Positions 51,938 through 64,000 of a stretch of 64,000 nt of DNA are shown here, one piece after another (position 1 is the stretch's first letter; each line of letters begins with the position of its first letter). Below the pieces are notes generated by a model. The model saw only the letters and a list, made by a program, of their open reading frames with translations. It had not been told where the DNA came from and made no database searches. This stretch comes from Corynespora cassiicola. Lineage: Eukaryota; Ascomycota; Dothideomycetes; Pleosporales; Corynesporascaceae. A program made the translations under genes and the position numbers. The stretch lies in the NCBI GenBank assembly GCA_022059125.1, contig JAEUWY010000004.1:2976001-3040000 (forward strand). The letters are read 5' to 3'.

Positions 51938-54900
51938 AGATGGGAATGGGGTAATGGGCGTTGGACGTGAGGGGCCAATTGCTATCGAGCTTGGGCTTGT
52001 CCATGGTATATCTGGAGCCTGTCAATTATGGTCAGCTTCGCGCACGGATTAGTGGGCAGCGATGAAACCAGACCCTTCTCCAGGAATGGTACGAGATCAG
52101 TTTTTTTTTCGATACATGGGGGCTATATGGCGGCTTGATAGTGTCGTCATGTTGGCATCTTGTGGTGCTCATGTGGCATCGCCTTGGCGGCCACAGTAGT
52201 TCTGCAAGCTGAATGAAATTCTCACATCATCTAAAAGGATCATGGCTTGCGCTCAGTTCCCAGTGCGTGCTGCTCGTGCTGTTCGTGCGTGCCGTGTGGA
52301 TGTGGAGGGACCGGAAGCCAGCAAGATGGACGTGAGGTCGAATCTCAGGCGGCCAGCGACGTCACTCTTTCTCCTTGCTCCATGAGAGCGAAGGAAACGA
52401 GCGAACGGAGGAACGAGGCAGATGGATAATAATAGCACGCAGATCCGAACCCCTCACTTTCCCATGCATGGGTGTGTCCGTGGACGGACGACGACAGTGA
52501 TGACAAGAGCAACCTCGACAGCGGCAGCCATGCACGTGCCTTGTTCCAGTTCCTACAGCTGTCAGGCCCTCGCAGTCGGACTTTTCATGGTCCCTAGGGC
52601 TTGGCTTGGCTCACTCACTCGCAGCTTCGCTCGTTCGCTCGCTCGTCTAGTCTGGTCTGCCCAGTCCTACCCAGGTAGTTCCAGTCAGCATTCAGGCATG
52701 ACATGACATGCATGCATGGCAGGCCTGGCAAGCATAGCGACCAGGCAGGCAAAAAATGTCGCAGAGCAACAAAGCAAAGTCCGTGGATCATTAAGGTAAG
52801 TGGGACATGAGGCAGCCACACCTAGTTTGGTGCTACCGGAGTGGGGAGAGGGGGGGTGGGCGCCTTGGACTTTTGGGATTTTTCTCTGCTTCAAGGCGTG
52901 CCGCAGCACAGCATCGCCGCGGCTGAGTACGACGACCATGACGACTACAATGCGACGGGGGCACGGCGACTTCTCGAGCCGTGTCTCTGGGTGTGCGTGC
53001 GTGCGTGCGTGCGTGCATTGCGTGTATCGTGGTACGAGAGGATCGAGTGTCCCTCCTGCTCGCTCCTGCTTGCCTGCTTGCTTGCCTGGCCTCGTTGGGG
53101 GCCTCCGAGCCTCGGGTGGCTTGGCGACAATGGGTGTGACCTTTGCCTTTGTAAGACTGGTGTCGGGCTTGGGAGACCGCTTTGTAGGTCGCTGGGTTGG
53201 TTAGATGCCTAGGTAGGTTAGGGATGTTGGGTTCTATCGGGTATGCCGCTTGCTCGCTTGCTCTCGCGAACATGATGTTCCCCTTTTTCTCCCCTTCTCT
53301 GCTCGTTCGCCTTCCTTGTGACTTGGCTTCGGGGAGTTAAGGGGGGGGGGGGCAAAAAGGGAGGAGCGTGCTGGGGAGACGGGGGGACTCGGGGATCGAA
53401 GCTTGGGGGGAGAGAACCCGGGGGAGCTTCGTGGAGTATGAGAAAGTTGGGAAAAGAAATGGACGGAAAAGGAAAATGTGATCTACCGGGAGAGGGAGGG
53501 ATGGGACAAGTCGAGCGGCGCGGTTGCATACACCTACCTAGGTACCCATCATGCACGTGCTCGGTGGTGGTGTTGGTGGTGGTGGTGCTCAGGCGGTGGG
53601 CTAGGGTAGTAGACTCGGGATGGAAGGGGAAAGTGGCAGCGTTGGAAATGCCGAATAGTGCCCTACAGCAGAGACGGAATTGCAAACGTGGAGAGGCGCA
53701 CACCCTCCCACACGCACACAAGAACTGGCCCGGCACGCGTGCATTGCGATCGGGCAAGGCGATTGGGTGGAGCGAGGCAGAGCAGGTGGTGATGAGGGTG
53801 GTGGGGAGGGAGATGATTCGTGCGGTAGGTGCGGATGCGCACAGCGACGAGCGGCGGCACTTGTCGTCGGACGAAAAGCAAGCCCCTCGTCGTCCTGCTT
53901 GGGATGACGGCAGCAAGATGCAAAAGTCAGAGTGCGGTGCTGTGAGACGCGGGCAAGACAGCAGCATCGACGCGCAAGACATTGATGGCCGCTCACTGGC
54001 CGGCCGGTCGATCCCCCATGGGAGCGACGACGCACGGTGGCGCAAGGCTCAAACGTCAACGTCAAAGAGTCCACCAACGGGCAGCGTTGCGCAGATGGAA
54101 CGCAGGAAGGGTGCTTTTTGCGCATATTGGGGGTAGATTGGCGCCTCATCTCTCTGGCGCAGCAGCGCCGTGGCCGAATCCAGACGGCTGCCACAAACCC
54201 TGGCCCTCCATCTGGAGCGAGGCCAGATGGGCCGCCAGTGTGGGCGGATTGCGGCGCGCTGAGTGGTGGATGCGCAGCCGGAGCTATTCCTGGAGGGCAC
54301 GCGTGCCAAAAGCGTTAATCTCTGGCCGTGTCTAGGTGCGTCACGGCTGCAGGCGAGGCCTCGATTTGTTGAAGCAGAGTGCAGCGGTGCAGCGGTGCAG
54401 CAGAAGCGTGGAGGCGTGGGAGGGTGCAAGTCCGACCGCGGCAGCCCAGGCCAGGCCAGCGCAGGAGAGCAGCACCGGCACCACCAACAGCAGCACCGCC
54501 CGCACCACGCCCTCGGCCAGCAGCACCACCACCGCCAGAACCACGGCGGGCCCCAGCGCACGCAAAGCTACTCTGTGTGTCGGATGCAGAGCCGCGCCCG
54601 CCATACGCAATCGGCGTGCGACAGCAACACGATGCGCGCACTACCGGAGCACTACTGGAGCACGACGCCGTCACATCCCGCTGCCACGTCTGGGACGACG
54701 GGGGAGAGTCAGTCGCGTACATGGAAAAAACGAAGGGGTCTAAACCTTTTCTCCCAGCAGAAGGTCCCGCTGGGAGGGAGGCTCAGAGGGCAGTACCGCC
54801 CAGTACCGCTGGATCAGGCCGGCGCGCTGGGCCCACACTGCCGGACGGCTCGCGTTGTCCACCGCTCTAACGGTTCTTGAGCCGGATGTGGCGTCTACTA

Positions 54901-56109
54901 TTCTCCACACTGCGCATGGTCCGCGGCGATGTGCTCTCGCGAGCCAGGAGAAATTGTGAGTGGCCGCCGCCCCTGAGCGAGCGGCAGGCGACGGCGCTCA
55001 GAGAGGCATGGCCGGGCGCGATGGCACCACACCGCACTGCGCAGTGACCGCATCGCAGATGAAGGACTGTTGGACGAGCCGTGCGAGCATAGCAACGGGC
55101 GGGCTGGCTTGGGAGCGGCCGGCGAAGGTGCTGGCGGTGCTCGAGGGGAGAGGGCGGTCGGCACCAGGTCGCTTCGCTCAGCGAAGCCGTGCAGGCCCTC
55201 CGTCTCCAGTCGCGTCGGGCGCCCGGGGACGAGGCCAGCCTCTGCTACTGCGACTCCTGCTGCTGCTACTGTACCGCGGCGGCCTGGCGCGCCGACGACG
55301 CTGAAACGCACCTGGCTGGCCAATTGCGCGCGCCGCAGCCGACTACACATACATGGACGGCCGCGCCCTCGCTGCGTGCATGCTGCCAGTCAGGCGGTGA
55401 ATATCGTCGCCTAGTCGGTCGCTAGGCCATGCGCGATGCCAGCATCGATCGAAATCTCTGCGCAGGGCCAGCATATCCCTTCCTCCTCACTGACAGACAG
55501 CGGATGGAGCGTGCGCTGCCCGGACTTGTTCCCAGAGGAGATTGCTATCGGCTAGCGTAACCTGCCATGCCAGCCATGCCAGCCATGGACGCCATGCAAG
55601 CCATGGACGCCCTGAGCGCCCTGAGCTGACTCTTGGATGCGCCTCGTGCTCGTTTCTTGTACTTGAAACCTCCAGTCCTGCCAGCCCTCACGGACGTGCG
55701 CACAGACTGCGGTTCGCCCGCAATATATCTGATAGACACATCCCGGATATTACTACACCTACTGCTGCCGCTGCTGCTGCTTTGCGGTCCCTCGCCCTGA
55801 CAAGTCGCCTCTCTCCCCAACGGCGTCTGCTCCCACACGCTCCACACACTCTGCGTTCAGGCAACGTCTCACTCCGATACACCTGAGCCTGTGTTCCCTC
55901 AGCCACACCGTCTTCTCTTACCATTGGTGCGTTGCTTTTCGTTACATGGCTGCTGGCTGCTGCCCGGGGCCCCTGTCGCCCTCTGCCGCATACATAGCAC
56001 CCGGCATCCCTCTCCCCTCCGAACTTCCACCCCCCCTCCGCCCCTCTCCCTACTTCTCCCATCGTGGACGTGGCATCTCTTCTAACCTACTCGACTATAG
56101 TTTGCAACA
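51938..56109. other. 4.2-kb GC-rich, repeat-bearing intergenic region
   Basis: No gene is supported. Large open frames overlap on both strands (for example 53218-54136) but are low-complexity. Simple repeats include GCGT units at about 52992-53014, a run of 12 G at 53341-53352, GGTGGT units near 53564-53587, GCAGCGGT units near 54383-54402 and ATGCCAGCC-like units at about 55566-55610. The last few hundred bases are pyrimidine-rich and probably the leader of the gene at 56110. Confidence 0.4.
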
Positions 56110-57504
56110 ATGGTCGACGTCGCCGTCTCCTCGCAGCTCCAGCAATGGACTTTTGAAAAGAAGCCCTCGCTGGGGCACCGCTCCGAACGCTCAGATAGTT
56201 CGACTTGCTCACCAGATCTGTACCACAACGAAGCCGAAACCCTGCGGATAGACGCCGCTGCCGTGAACAACGCCCAGAACCTCGACACCAAAGAGCCCAT
56301 GACTCTCCAGGAACGCTACATGAGTAGCGAGGAAGACCTTTCGCCCATGGAGGGCAACTCATCCGATTCCGAATACGACGACGACGAGGAGGTCACCATC
56401 CACGAAGTACAGCAGGAATGCCTTTCTGCTAGGAAGATGTCTGTCTCTCACTTTTCCAAGGGAAAGAGCTGCGATATGGCAGTAACCGTCTCCTACGTGT
56501 CCGCCGGTCGTCCCAAAGTTATCCAACTCGCCAACGCCGGTTCTCAATCGCCGCCGCGCCCAGTGGCTCAACGGTCAGCCTCATTGGCACAGCTGCCAAT
56601 GACATCAGCCAACAAACTTCGCAAACAGGATCAGAGTGCTCGACATTCGCTAGCCGTCAGTGCCACTACCAGCCGCTCACCATCCCCGGCCATGAGCTAC
56701 GATTCGAGACGCCCATCTACCGGCCATGCCCAGCTTCCCTTCAACCACAGCACCAGTAACCTCCACATTTCGGATTCTGCATCATCATTCAGGACCGCCA
56801 GCTCTGTGCGCAGTGCATCGCCCTCTGTGAGCGAGATCTCTACCCGCTCTGTGCGCCCTGCCAGCGCTGCAGCCACCTCGCATTCCCAGCCACGATCTTC
56901 GCTCTATGTTGTTGCCAACGCACACCATGGCATGCCAGGGGGCCCTTTCCCACCCCTCACGCCCCAGTCCCCTGAACCTCACGCCTTCCTGAGTTCCGAC
57001 CCTTACGAAAACTCCACGACCAACGCCGCATCTCCTATCATCAAGCAGGCTCCGCACAGGCGCCTGCGATCCATTTCTCAGAAACTTTCTCTTGCAAAGA
57101 TCGCCATTACGCCATCTACGAAGAAGTGGGACTCGCGCGTGAATGGTAAGCCAAACAATATGCCGCCAACACCAGCGACCCCATACACGCCGGTCACGCC
57201 ACAGACTGCACCGCCCACGATGAATGGCTCGTTTGCATCACCAAAGAACCGACTTCGGCGCAACTCGAAGATCCAGCGACCAGCATCTGTCCGCGGCCCT
57301 TCTCCAGATGCACCCCCGGTTCCTACGCTCATCCCAGACCCGCAGCCACGCAAGCGCATGCACAAGATGGTTGCACGAGGTGCTGGTGAGCGCGAGCCTG
57401 TTATCCAGATTCCTCCCTGCCCAGAAGACGAGCTACCGGACCGTGCAGCAAGCATCAAGTCGCGTCAGATCCGCAAGCGCAAGAGCTTGTTGGACCTCCT
57501 CTAG
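56110..57504 (+). CDS. Conserved Pezizomycotina Ser/Pro-rich protein, 464 aa
   Basis: Single exon. The start is MVDVAVSSQLQQWTFEKKPS after a CAACAATGG context. An acidic patch (SSDSEYDDDEEVTIHE, residues about 84-100) precedes a short conserved-looking core, CDMAVTVSYVSAGRPKVIQL (about 120-139). The rest is disordered Ser/Pro/Arg-rich, with several SP and TP sites, such as PPTPATPYTPVTPQTAPP near the C-terminus. The ending is basic (KSRQIRKRKSLLDLL). No enzyme motif is visible. Many SP/TP sites suggest regulation by proline-directed kinases. I recall similar proteins in other filamentous fungi but know no function. Confidence 0.75.
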   Translation: MVDVAVSSQLQQWTFEKKPSLGHRSERSDSSTCSPDLYHNEAETLRIDAAAVNNAQNLDTKEPMTLQERYMSSEEDLSPMEGNSSDSEYDDDEEVTIHEVQQECLSARKMSVSHFSKGKSCDMAVTVSYVSAGRPKVIQLANAGSQSPPRPVAQRSASLAQLPMTSANKLRKQDQSARHSLAVSATTSRSPSPAMSYDSRRPSTGHAQLPFNHSTSNLHISDSASSFRTASSVRSASPSVSEISTRSVRPASAAATSHSQPRSSLYVVANAHHGMPGGPFPPLTPQSPEPHAFLSSDPYENSTTNAASPIIKQAPHRRLRSISQKLSLAKIAITPSTKKWDSRVNGKPNNMPPTPATPYTPVTPQTAPPTMNGSFASPKNRLRRNSKIQRPASVRGPSPDAPPVPTLIPDPQPRKRMHKMVARGAGEREPVIQIPPCPEDELPDRAASIKSRQIRKRKSLLDLL

Positions 57505-60500
57505 AGGCCGGCCAACGACAAAAAGTAAAAAAAAAAAAAAGACACAAGCCTGGGCATGGTTTCCCCGCATCCTAGATCTCGAGATGGCAGGCATAATTCT
57601 CGGTGTTTCGTTTCGATTCTCGCATCCTCCAACCCCCCTCCCTCTCCTACTCTCGAAAAGCCACTTTTTGCGCAATCATGCGACCCCCCAAACAACCCCC
57701 TGGTCAGGGCAATTACAGGGCTAAGCCCTTCCCCTTCCCGTCCGCGGCGGCGAGTCTTGAGGACCCATATTTTCTCGTTTCCTATCCTGTCGACAGGACC
57801 CACATGCGCTTTCGCTTTTGCCTGCCATGCTGTCTCTTTGTTCCACATTATCCCTACCGGCGTTCTGGGATTATAGGTGCTCCATTACTCGCGGAGCGCA
57901 ACTAGTCCCTCCTCTCAGCCGGCAAACCTTCGGCGCAAAACATTCGGCGTTCACATCTGGCATTCTTGGGGGAACTCTGTACTATCTGATCTCTTTTTTT
58001 GTGCTTTTCCTCTTCTTTTTTTTTCCTTTTATCATCATCTCTCATATTTGCGATTGCAAGAGGTCACGATACCCGCTTGGATACTCATGCTGCTTCTGTT
58101 AGTTGGCTGTCGTCGCAAGTCCGCTCGTACAAGTCTGTTCTCCTTGTTTTCCCATACATTTCATTTTGATCGGCATCACCATCACCATCGTCCAAGAAGA
58201 AGAAGGATGGGCCATTAATCTCGTATGTTGCCTTTTTCGCTTCAGCATGCTGTCTTATGAAATATCACGATTATTATCAACATCATCAAGTTTGCGTAGC
58301 AGTAGTAGCAGAGTCTTAGTAGTAGTAGTCGTAGTAGGAAGAGGCACGGTTATCATTACACGGCCCATCCCAATCCATACACACATACAGTACACACACA
58401 TATCCTACCCAGTAGTAATTGCTAGTTCCTATTTATCCATACCGATAGATGCTCAGCTATAGTTCTATTGCATCAAGAAACTCCACTTCCTTGCCAGAAG
58501 AGGCAATGTTGTTCCTTGTCGGTGATGTTTCGCATGCGACTCAAACACGCCTTTGCATGAACATGACTTCCTTAAGCAAATCTCGGGCTACGTTTCCACG
58601 GCCAAAAGTCCAGGCAACCTCGCCAACTTGTCAAACCTGGACTCTTGGACGCATACTACGACGCGTTTACGATTGCGACAATGCGGTCGGTCGGACTTGT
58701 CTCTTTTTTTTGGTTTTGCTTTGCCTTGCTTTCCCTTCTTTCCCTGCCTATCCTGCACATCCGCACATCCGCACTCGCACTCCCTCACACACCGCACATC
58801 AAGGGAGCAGCGCGGGCCGAGAGCGCCGACAAATCCCGAATTCAATTTGAGACCCAGCGTTCAGACGGCAAGGCGGTGGGAGCGTCTTCTGGGGACATGT
58901 CCCGGCCAAGAATGAGGCAAGATCATCAGATGACAGAGGGGAAGAAAAAAAAAAGATTGTCACGGTCGGCATGCAGAGTTCGGCCTCTCTCTCTTTTTCC
59001 TCGTCTCGCAACGGGAAAGAGAGAGACGCTCGTGGACAAGGGCTAGTCAAGGGAGTCATGAGGGTTGTCGGTCAATCGGTCGGCGGATGCAGCGGCGACG
59101 ATTGATTATGATGATGGAGGGAGGGGGGGAGGGAGGATTCTTTGGGAGATGGGGGAGGAATTATGTGGAGTAAGCCCGAAATCCTACTTGATCCGGGCGT
59201 TTGAAACGAAACAAATTCTTGTGCCCCATTGTGCCCCCCGCGGAGTCGAGTGGGATGATGGGGGTAGATTGTAGATTGGGTGGTGCTGGGGTTGAATGAC
59301 TGACTGACTGACTGCTGAGGGCGCGCGTGCGTGCGTGCGCGCGCGGACTTTGCGCATTGGGCACATTGCGTACGCGGTCGCAGTCGTCGTCGCCATTCGC
59401 GCGCATTCAGGCCTTGTCAGAGGATTGGAATGATTGTTTGATTGGCGCGGTCGTTATCATGGGTGTGGTGTCGCCACCGTTAATGCACTGACAAGAAATC
59501 ACTCTGGTTGTAACGGCGGAGACGACAGCGTCCCCGCATTTTCGAAGGGTTGGAAACATTCGCTTGGTGGCGAAGGGGAGGTAGCATGAATTGTATAGGG
59601 CTGGGTGTTTCCCAGAATACGCGTCTTGAGGGTAGGAGCGGGAACGCGTCCAGGACCGACAGACAGAGAAAGAGAGAAAGAGAGGGGGGGCATCCATGTC
59701 CATGGAAGTCGGGAGGGGAAGGGTTTGACCCTGAGGCCTGCGCTTCTACACCCACTTCTCGCCAGTTTTTTTCTCTCACCCCCATATCCCTCCCGAGAGA
59801 TGCAGATGCACCCCGGGACGACGCGACCGCGACCTGACGTGCTGGTTGGTAGTAGGCGGCTTGCATGGCAGGTACATTGCATCCGATAGCCAAGAACCTT
59901 GGGCCCTGCCTCGACGATGCTGCAAGTGAGATCTGGACTGCGCGATGCAACGGTCGGTCCGTCTGTGGCAATCTCATCGCTCGGACAGGTTGCACCTGGT
60001 TATCGCTGCGATCATAAGAGCAAAATGCCGGCCATTAGCACGATGTTCGCCCCGAGCAGAGGATTGGACGGGAATATTTTGAACGAGGCGGCACGAAGCC
60101 TAGGGTAGGGTCCACGGCCCACGGTCCACAGGTAGCCGTCCGTCGACGGCGGCACGCATCCATGGCCGGGCAGACAGGTCACGACGGCTGAGGGAATGAG
60201 GGAAAAGTGGACGCGTCGCTTTCTAGCGGCCGAAGCGGATCCTCCGAATTTTCCGCCCTCTGCAGCCTCAGGACTCCGCTCCTCAGCTCAGGGTTCAAGG
60301 GTCCTGCTCATTAAAAACGGCTATCTTTGCTGCCTGTACAGGGATGGAGGAATCACAGTTTACGATGGTGATGACGGCATCAAAGTACGCGAGCGGCCAA
60401 GGGGCGGGTATCGCTCGTTTCATGTTGACAGCTCCTTCAGTTGGTATCTCGGGACAGAGAGACGCGACCGAGGGACACGAGAGCACGGGTCGATGGCGCA

Positions 60501-61319
60501 AGTAAGGGTGCGGGAGCTAAACCTTACGGTGGTTTGGGTTTGATGAGGTGAGGTGGGAGATGAGATGGCGGGTCGGAGATGGTGATGCGTGTTTTTGGAA
60601 GTCGCTCAACGTCAAGTCATGAACAGCGTCCGTGTGCGTCTTGCGCGAGTAGTTGGAGATAGCTGAGCATCAAATAGGTCCGATGGCTCGGCGACACGAG
60701 GATATGAGATGGCGGGTCGGAAATGGTGTTGACCGTTTCCTCCTCATCGTCAGGCCATCGACCCACGGCCTAGCTGCGAGCGGGTAATTGCAGATGGCAG
60801 AGGCTGAGGTGCAGCGAGAGGAGGGCGAGACAGGGCGCAGGAAGTCGAGGTCGGTTGTGTGCACGCGAGGTCACGTGGCTTCGGATGGTTTCGGTGCGAA
60901 TGTCGCTGGCGATCGGAACGGGAGGGGACAGCTTTCCCCGCAGTGTGGAGGAGAGCGAGCTGCAGACGCCGAGGTGTTTGGCAGCTTGACGCTGTAGACG
61001 TCGGCTTTCGATGGACAGCACCACAGCCTCTCCGTCTCCTTCCCCTCGCCGTTTGGTATTTGGTTTCCATCTCAATCGTGCTGGTGTTGCTTGACCGCAC
61101 GTCTTGTTGTGAGGCTTGCCCCCCAGCCCCAACAGCCACTTATTGCCGTCGGCTTCCCCGCGCTCAATTGCCGTGTCCACCTCTGCCCGTCCATCCACAT
61201 CCGCCTTCATATATAGACTTCCAGCACATCGCTTTCCCCACTAGAAGCGTCCAACGGTTTCCCTCCGAAAGACTTTAGACTCAATTGCTATTCTTGTGCT
61301 CTTTCCCCCAACTTGGAAG
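57505..61319. other. 3.8-kb intergenic region with microsatellites
   Basis: It begins with the 3' region of the 464-aa gene (14-A run at 57527-57540). Simple repeats include AGT units at 58298-58340, GACT at about 59298-59313 and alternating GCGT at 59321-59344. The open frames of up to 170 codons overlap one another on both strands and show no domain features. The last 150 bases are pyrimidine-rich before the acetoacetyl-CoA synthetase ATG. Confidence 0.4.
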
Positions 61320-64000
61320 ATGACCTCGGAACTCCCCGCCCCCCGAAAGCTGTGGGAGCACCCGGCGCCCAGGTCCACGGCTATGTGGAAGTTCATGCAG
61401 ACCGCCAATTCAAAGAGAGGGCTCGATATGCAGGTAAGATATGGCCTCCTTGTCGCGTCCTTCTTTCTCCCGTCACCCTGAACCCTTTCCGTCTCTATTT
61501 TTTGCTTTCGTTTTGTTCCGCTCCACAATACTGTTGTGTTGAGAAAAATAAACTCTCGGATTCGCGCACCCAGCCCACTATTCCGAGAAGTACAATCAGG
61601 AACCTTTTTTTATTGTATTGTTTGGAGTGTTTGTTTGAGACGCGGCTAGGACTCGCCGTGTACACGCAAACAAGGTTTGTTAGTTCGTCGGAAATCATCC
61701 GAGACACAGACTACTGGAGCTGCATATGGGTGGATACCGGAGCTGCGTCCGCGGCGCAGCCCTCTAGCAGCACGGCCAAGTGGGACGAGATTGCTCTGTC
61801 TCAGTTCAAACATTCTCGACCACGGTTCCGCCAGCAACGGGTTTGTGGGGTTTGTGGGTACTGGGGAAGGAAGAGGCAGAATTTCCAGGAACAACAGCCG
61901 GGATCTTAAGACTTGGGATCTGGATGATGCATTCTGTTGAATCCATGGACGGACATGTGCTGACGCAGGGGTATACAGACGTTCCGCGACTTGTACGATT
62001 GGAGTGTTGGCCAAAGAAGGACGGAGTTTTGGGAGGACATGTGGGATGCGGCGGCGTTGGTGTACGAGGGAAAGTACGAACAGGTATGTTCAGTGCGTTT
62101 GGCTTGTAATTCCCCCTTTTTAGCCCACGGGTCCTGTTCCGGAACTTTGGTGGCGCCACCAAGCAAAAAAACCGTCTGGTCGCATTCATTGTACCCTCTG
62201 AGTGCAGTACCAACTGGCTGTTTCACGTCCTTCCATCACCGTTTTGCGTTTCGGTTCAGCTCTGGGGTTGGTCAAGGGAATGCCTCCCTAGATACAGTCT
62301 GGGGAATACCTAGACTGACTTTTCTTCCCTTTGTACTGTTTTCAAAATGCAACAAGATGTCTGATTGCTTCCTATCGTCAGCTCTGAGACGATACGGTCG
62401 TAGCCTAGACATCTTGGGCTTGATATACCCATACTTTGCAGCCCTTTTGATATCCCTACATTTGATAGCCATCTTGTGCTCTGAAAAGTTATTTAGGCTG
62501 GTAACCCAGGAATTGATGGTAACTCTGATAGGTTGTCGATACAGCACTGCCAATGGACTCAATTCCTTCTTGGTTCGAGGGCACGCGATTGAATTTCGCT
62601 GAGAATATTCTCTATTCTCCATCTGCTAGTGACCCTTCTTGGCGCACTACTTCCAACAAAGAAGATACAAAGATCGCTCTTACCGAGATACGCGAAGGGA
62701 ATACAGAAGTACGCCATATGAGCTATGGTGAAGTCCGTCGCCGTGTCGCCCTTCTTGCCAACGCTTTCAGAGCTCGAGGCGTGAAGAAGGGGGACCGGGT
62801 TGCAGTCGTTGCAAGTACCAGCTTTGACACATTCATTTGTTTCATGGCAATCGTCAGCGTAGGAGGCCTGTTCAGTAGCAGCAGTACAGACATGGGTACC
62901 AAAGGAATATTGGAACGACTGGTGCAGATCCGGCCCGCCTACGTCTTTGTTGATGATTATGCCGTATACAACGGTAAGACCACGTCGTTGATTCCAAAGA
63001 TCAAAGAGATTGTGGCGGGCATGAAGTCCGTTTCTGAGTTCCAAAGCGTTGTTGTTCAGCCACGGTTTCCCAACAATCCTGCATCATTAGATGATACTCC
63101 GAGAAGTATTACTTTGGACGGGTTCTTGAAGGCAGCCAACGGAGACGAGACGGTAAAGTTTGAACGAGTTGCGTTTCGAGACCCATTCCTAGTTGTATAT
63201 TCGAGTGGAACCACTGGCATTCCCAAGTGCATCGTGCACTCCACAGGAGGTGTTCTCATCTCTACCATGAAAGAGGGCAAACTTCACAAAGACCTCGGGC
63301 CAAGAAATGTCGTCTTACAGTACACAACAGTAAGTGACGGAACGCATCCGAGCTACATATCTTACGGAATTGACAGTGGCTGACGACTACTGGTAGACTG
63401 GATGGATCATGTACCTGGTGAGTGTACAATCGCTCCTCTATGGTTGTCGATCGGTTCTCTACGATGGATCTCCTTTCCAACCATCGCCCAAGACTTTCCT
63501 CTCGGTCCTCGAGGAACAACGTGTGACCGACTTTGGAACGTCTCCACGTTTCTTGCAAGAGCTCCAGAAGCATGAAATCGTCCCAAGGGAGCTTTTTGAT
63601 CTCTCTGCTCTTGAATCGGTGACGACGACTGGCATGGTTCTTTCGGAATCGCTGTTCGAATGGTTCTACGATACTGCCTTCCCACCTTCAGTACACTTGA
63701 AGAATATTTCGGGTGGAACAGACTTGGCGGGCTGCTTCGGCATGGATAACCCTCTGGAGCCTGTACACGTCGGTGGCTGTCAGGGCCCCGCACTGGGAAC
63801 TAAGATGGAGGTCTACGACAGCACCATTGAATCTGGCCCCGGACACGCCGTTCCGGACGGCGAACCTGGCGAGCTTGTGGCCACTGCGTCTTTTCCCAAT
63901 CAGCCAGTATTCTTCTACAGTGATCCGACGGGCGAGAAGTATCATAACGCATATTATAAGCGATTTCCGCATGTATGGACACATGGTGACTTCATCCAAA
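61320..64000 (+). CDS. Acetoacetyl-CoA synthetase, 5' part
   Basis: This ANL-family ligase activates acetoacetate with ATP and CoA. Exons in the window are 61320-61433, 61979-62083, 62532-63329 and 63397->64000; all junctions are phase 0 and GT-AG. The start MTSELPAPRKLWEHPAP is followed by TFRDLYDWSVGQRRTEFW, MDSIPSWFEGTRLNFAEN and the nucleotide-binding loop YSSGTTGIPKCIVHS. Next come TTTGWIMYL, SVLYDGSPFQP and ISGGTDLAGCF. The C-terminal catalytic-lysine subdomain lies past the window edge. Introns 1 and 2 are 545 and 448 nt, several times longer than others here, but the protein reads straight across them. No disabling change is seen. Confidence 0.95.

Noticed and set aside
53341..53352. 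G-run as a quadruplex-forming element
   Set aside because: A single homopolymer without the four spaced G-tracts of a typical quadruplex.
53218..54136. Opposing frames of about 275 codons on both strands
   Set aside because: Low-complexity, GC-driven, mutually overlapping and without domains or starts in good context.
54263..54880. 205-codon frame with His/Gln tract
   Set aside because: Overlapped by several other frames; the tract comes from a CACCAC/CAGCAG simple repeat.

Overview
The window is nuclear DNA from a filamentous ascomycete (Pezizomycotina, possibly Dothideomycetes; the class is a guess). Genes are spaced and mostly monocistronic. They are broken by short GT-AG introns of about 40-110 nt with CTAAC/CTGAC-like branch sites. 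The gene content also fits: a DUF4048 protein, a Zn2Cys6 regulator, CorA-like and ankyrin-kinase genes, and a GH7 cellulase. No bacterial operons, CRISPR arrays or complete transposons were seen.

Layout. 1-1.2 kb: 3' part of a CobW/COG0523 metallochaperone GTPase. 1.3-13 kb: an AT-richer, accessory-looking block. It holds an N-myristoylation-type protein with short amyloid-like repeats (-), an atypical kinase-ankyrin protein (-), a multi-exon CorA-like membrane protein (+), a many-intron MFS sugar transporter (+), a SET-domain protein (+) and a doubtful Cys-rich ORF. 13.4-18.2 kb: a small secreted protein (-), a doubtful small ORF, an unusual tRNA-Lys(CTT) gene and a 109-aa membrane protein. 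19.2-26.7 kb: a GCK-III/Sid1-type kinase (-), a DUF4048 protein (+) and TIM22 (+). 28-29 kb: a three-exon gene for a 265-aa secreted protein (-). 32.4-36.1 kb: a compact RNA-biogenesis group, NOB1 (+), WDR83/MORG1 (-) and ICln (+). 37.1-38.5 kb: a GH7 cellobiohydrolase (-). 41.4-46 kb: a Zn2Cys6 regulator (+), an unrecognised 451-aa acidic protein (-) and GTP cyclohydrolase I (-). 48-51.9 kb: a very large CTK1/CDK12-type CTD kinase (+). 56.1-57.5 kb: a conserved Ser/Pro-rich protein (+). 61.3-64 kb: the 5' part of acetoacetyl-CoA synthetase (+). Long GC-rich spacers (46-48, 52-56, 57.5-61.3 kb) carry microsatellites and overlapping spurious ORFs.

Most notable is the tRNA-Lys(CTT) gene at 15878-16018. 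It has a canonical 14-nt anticodon-loop intron. It also has a second, 54-nt insertion inside the T arm, bounded by GT and AG with a CTAAC branch-like motif. Removing both leaves a perfectly folded 73-nt tRNA. This looks like a spliceosomal-type intron in an RNA polymerase III gene. All exon structures were worked out by hand from frame, splice-site and family logic; phases were checked arithmetically where exact coordinates are given.
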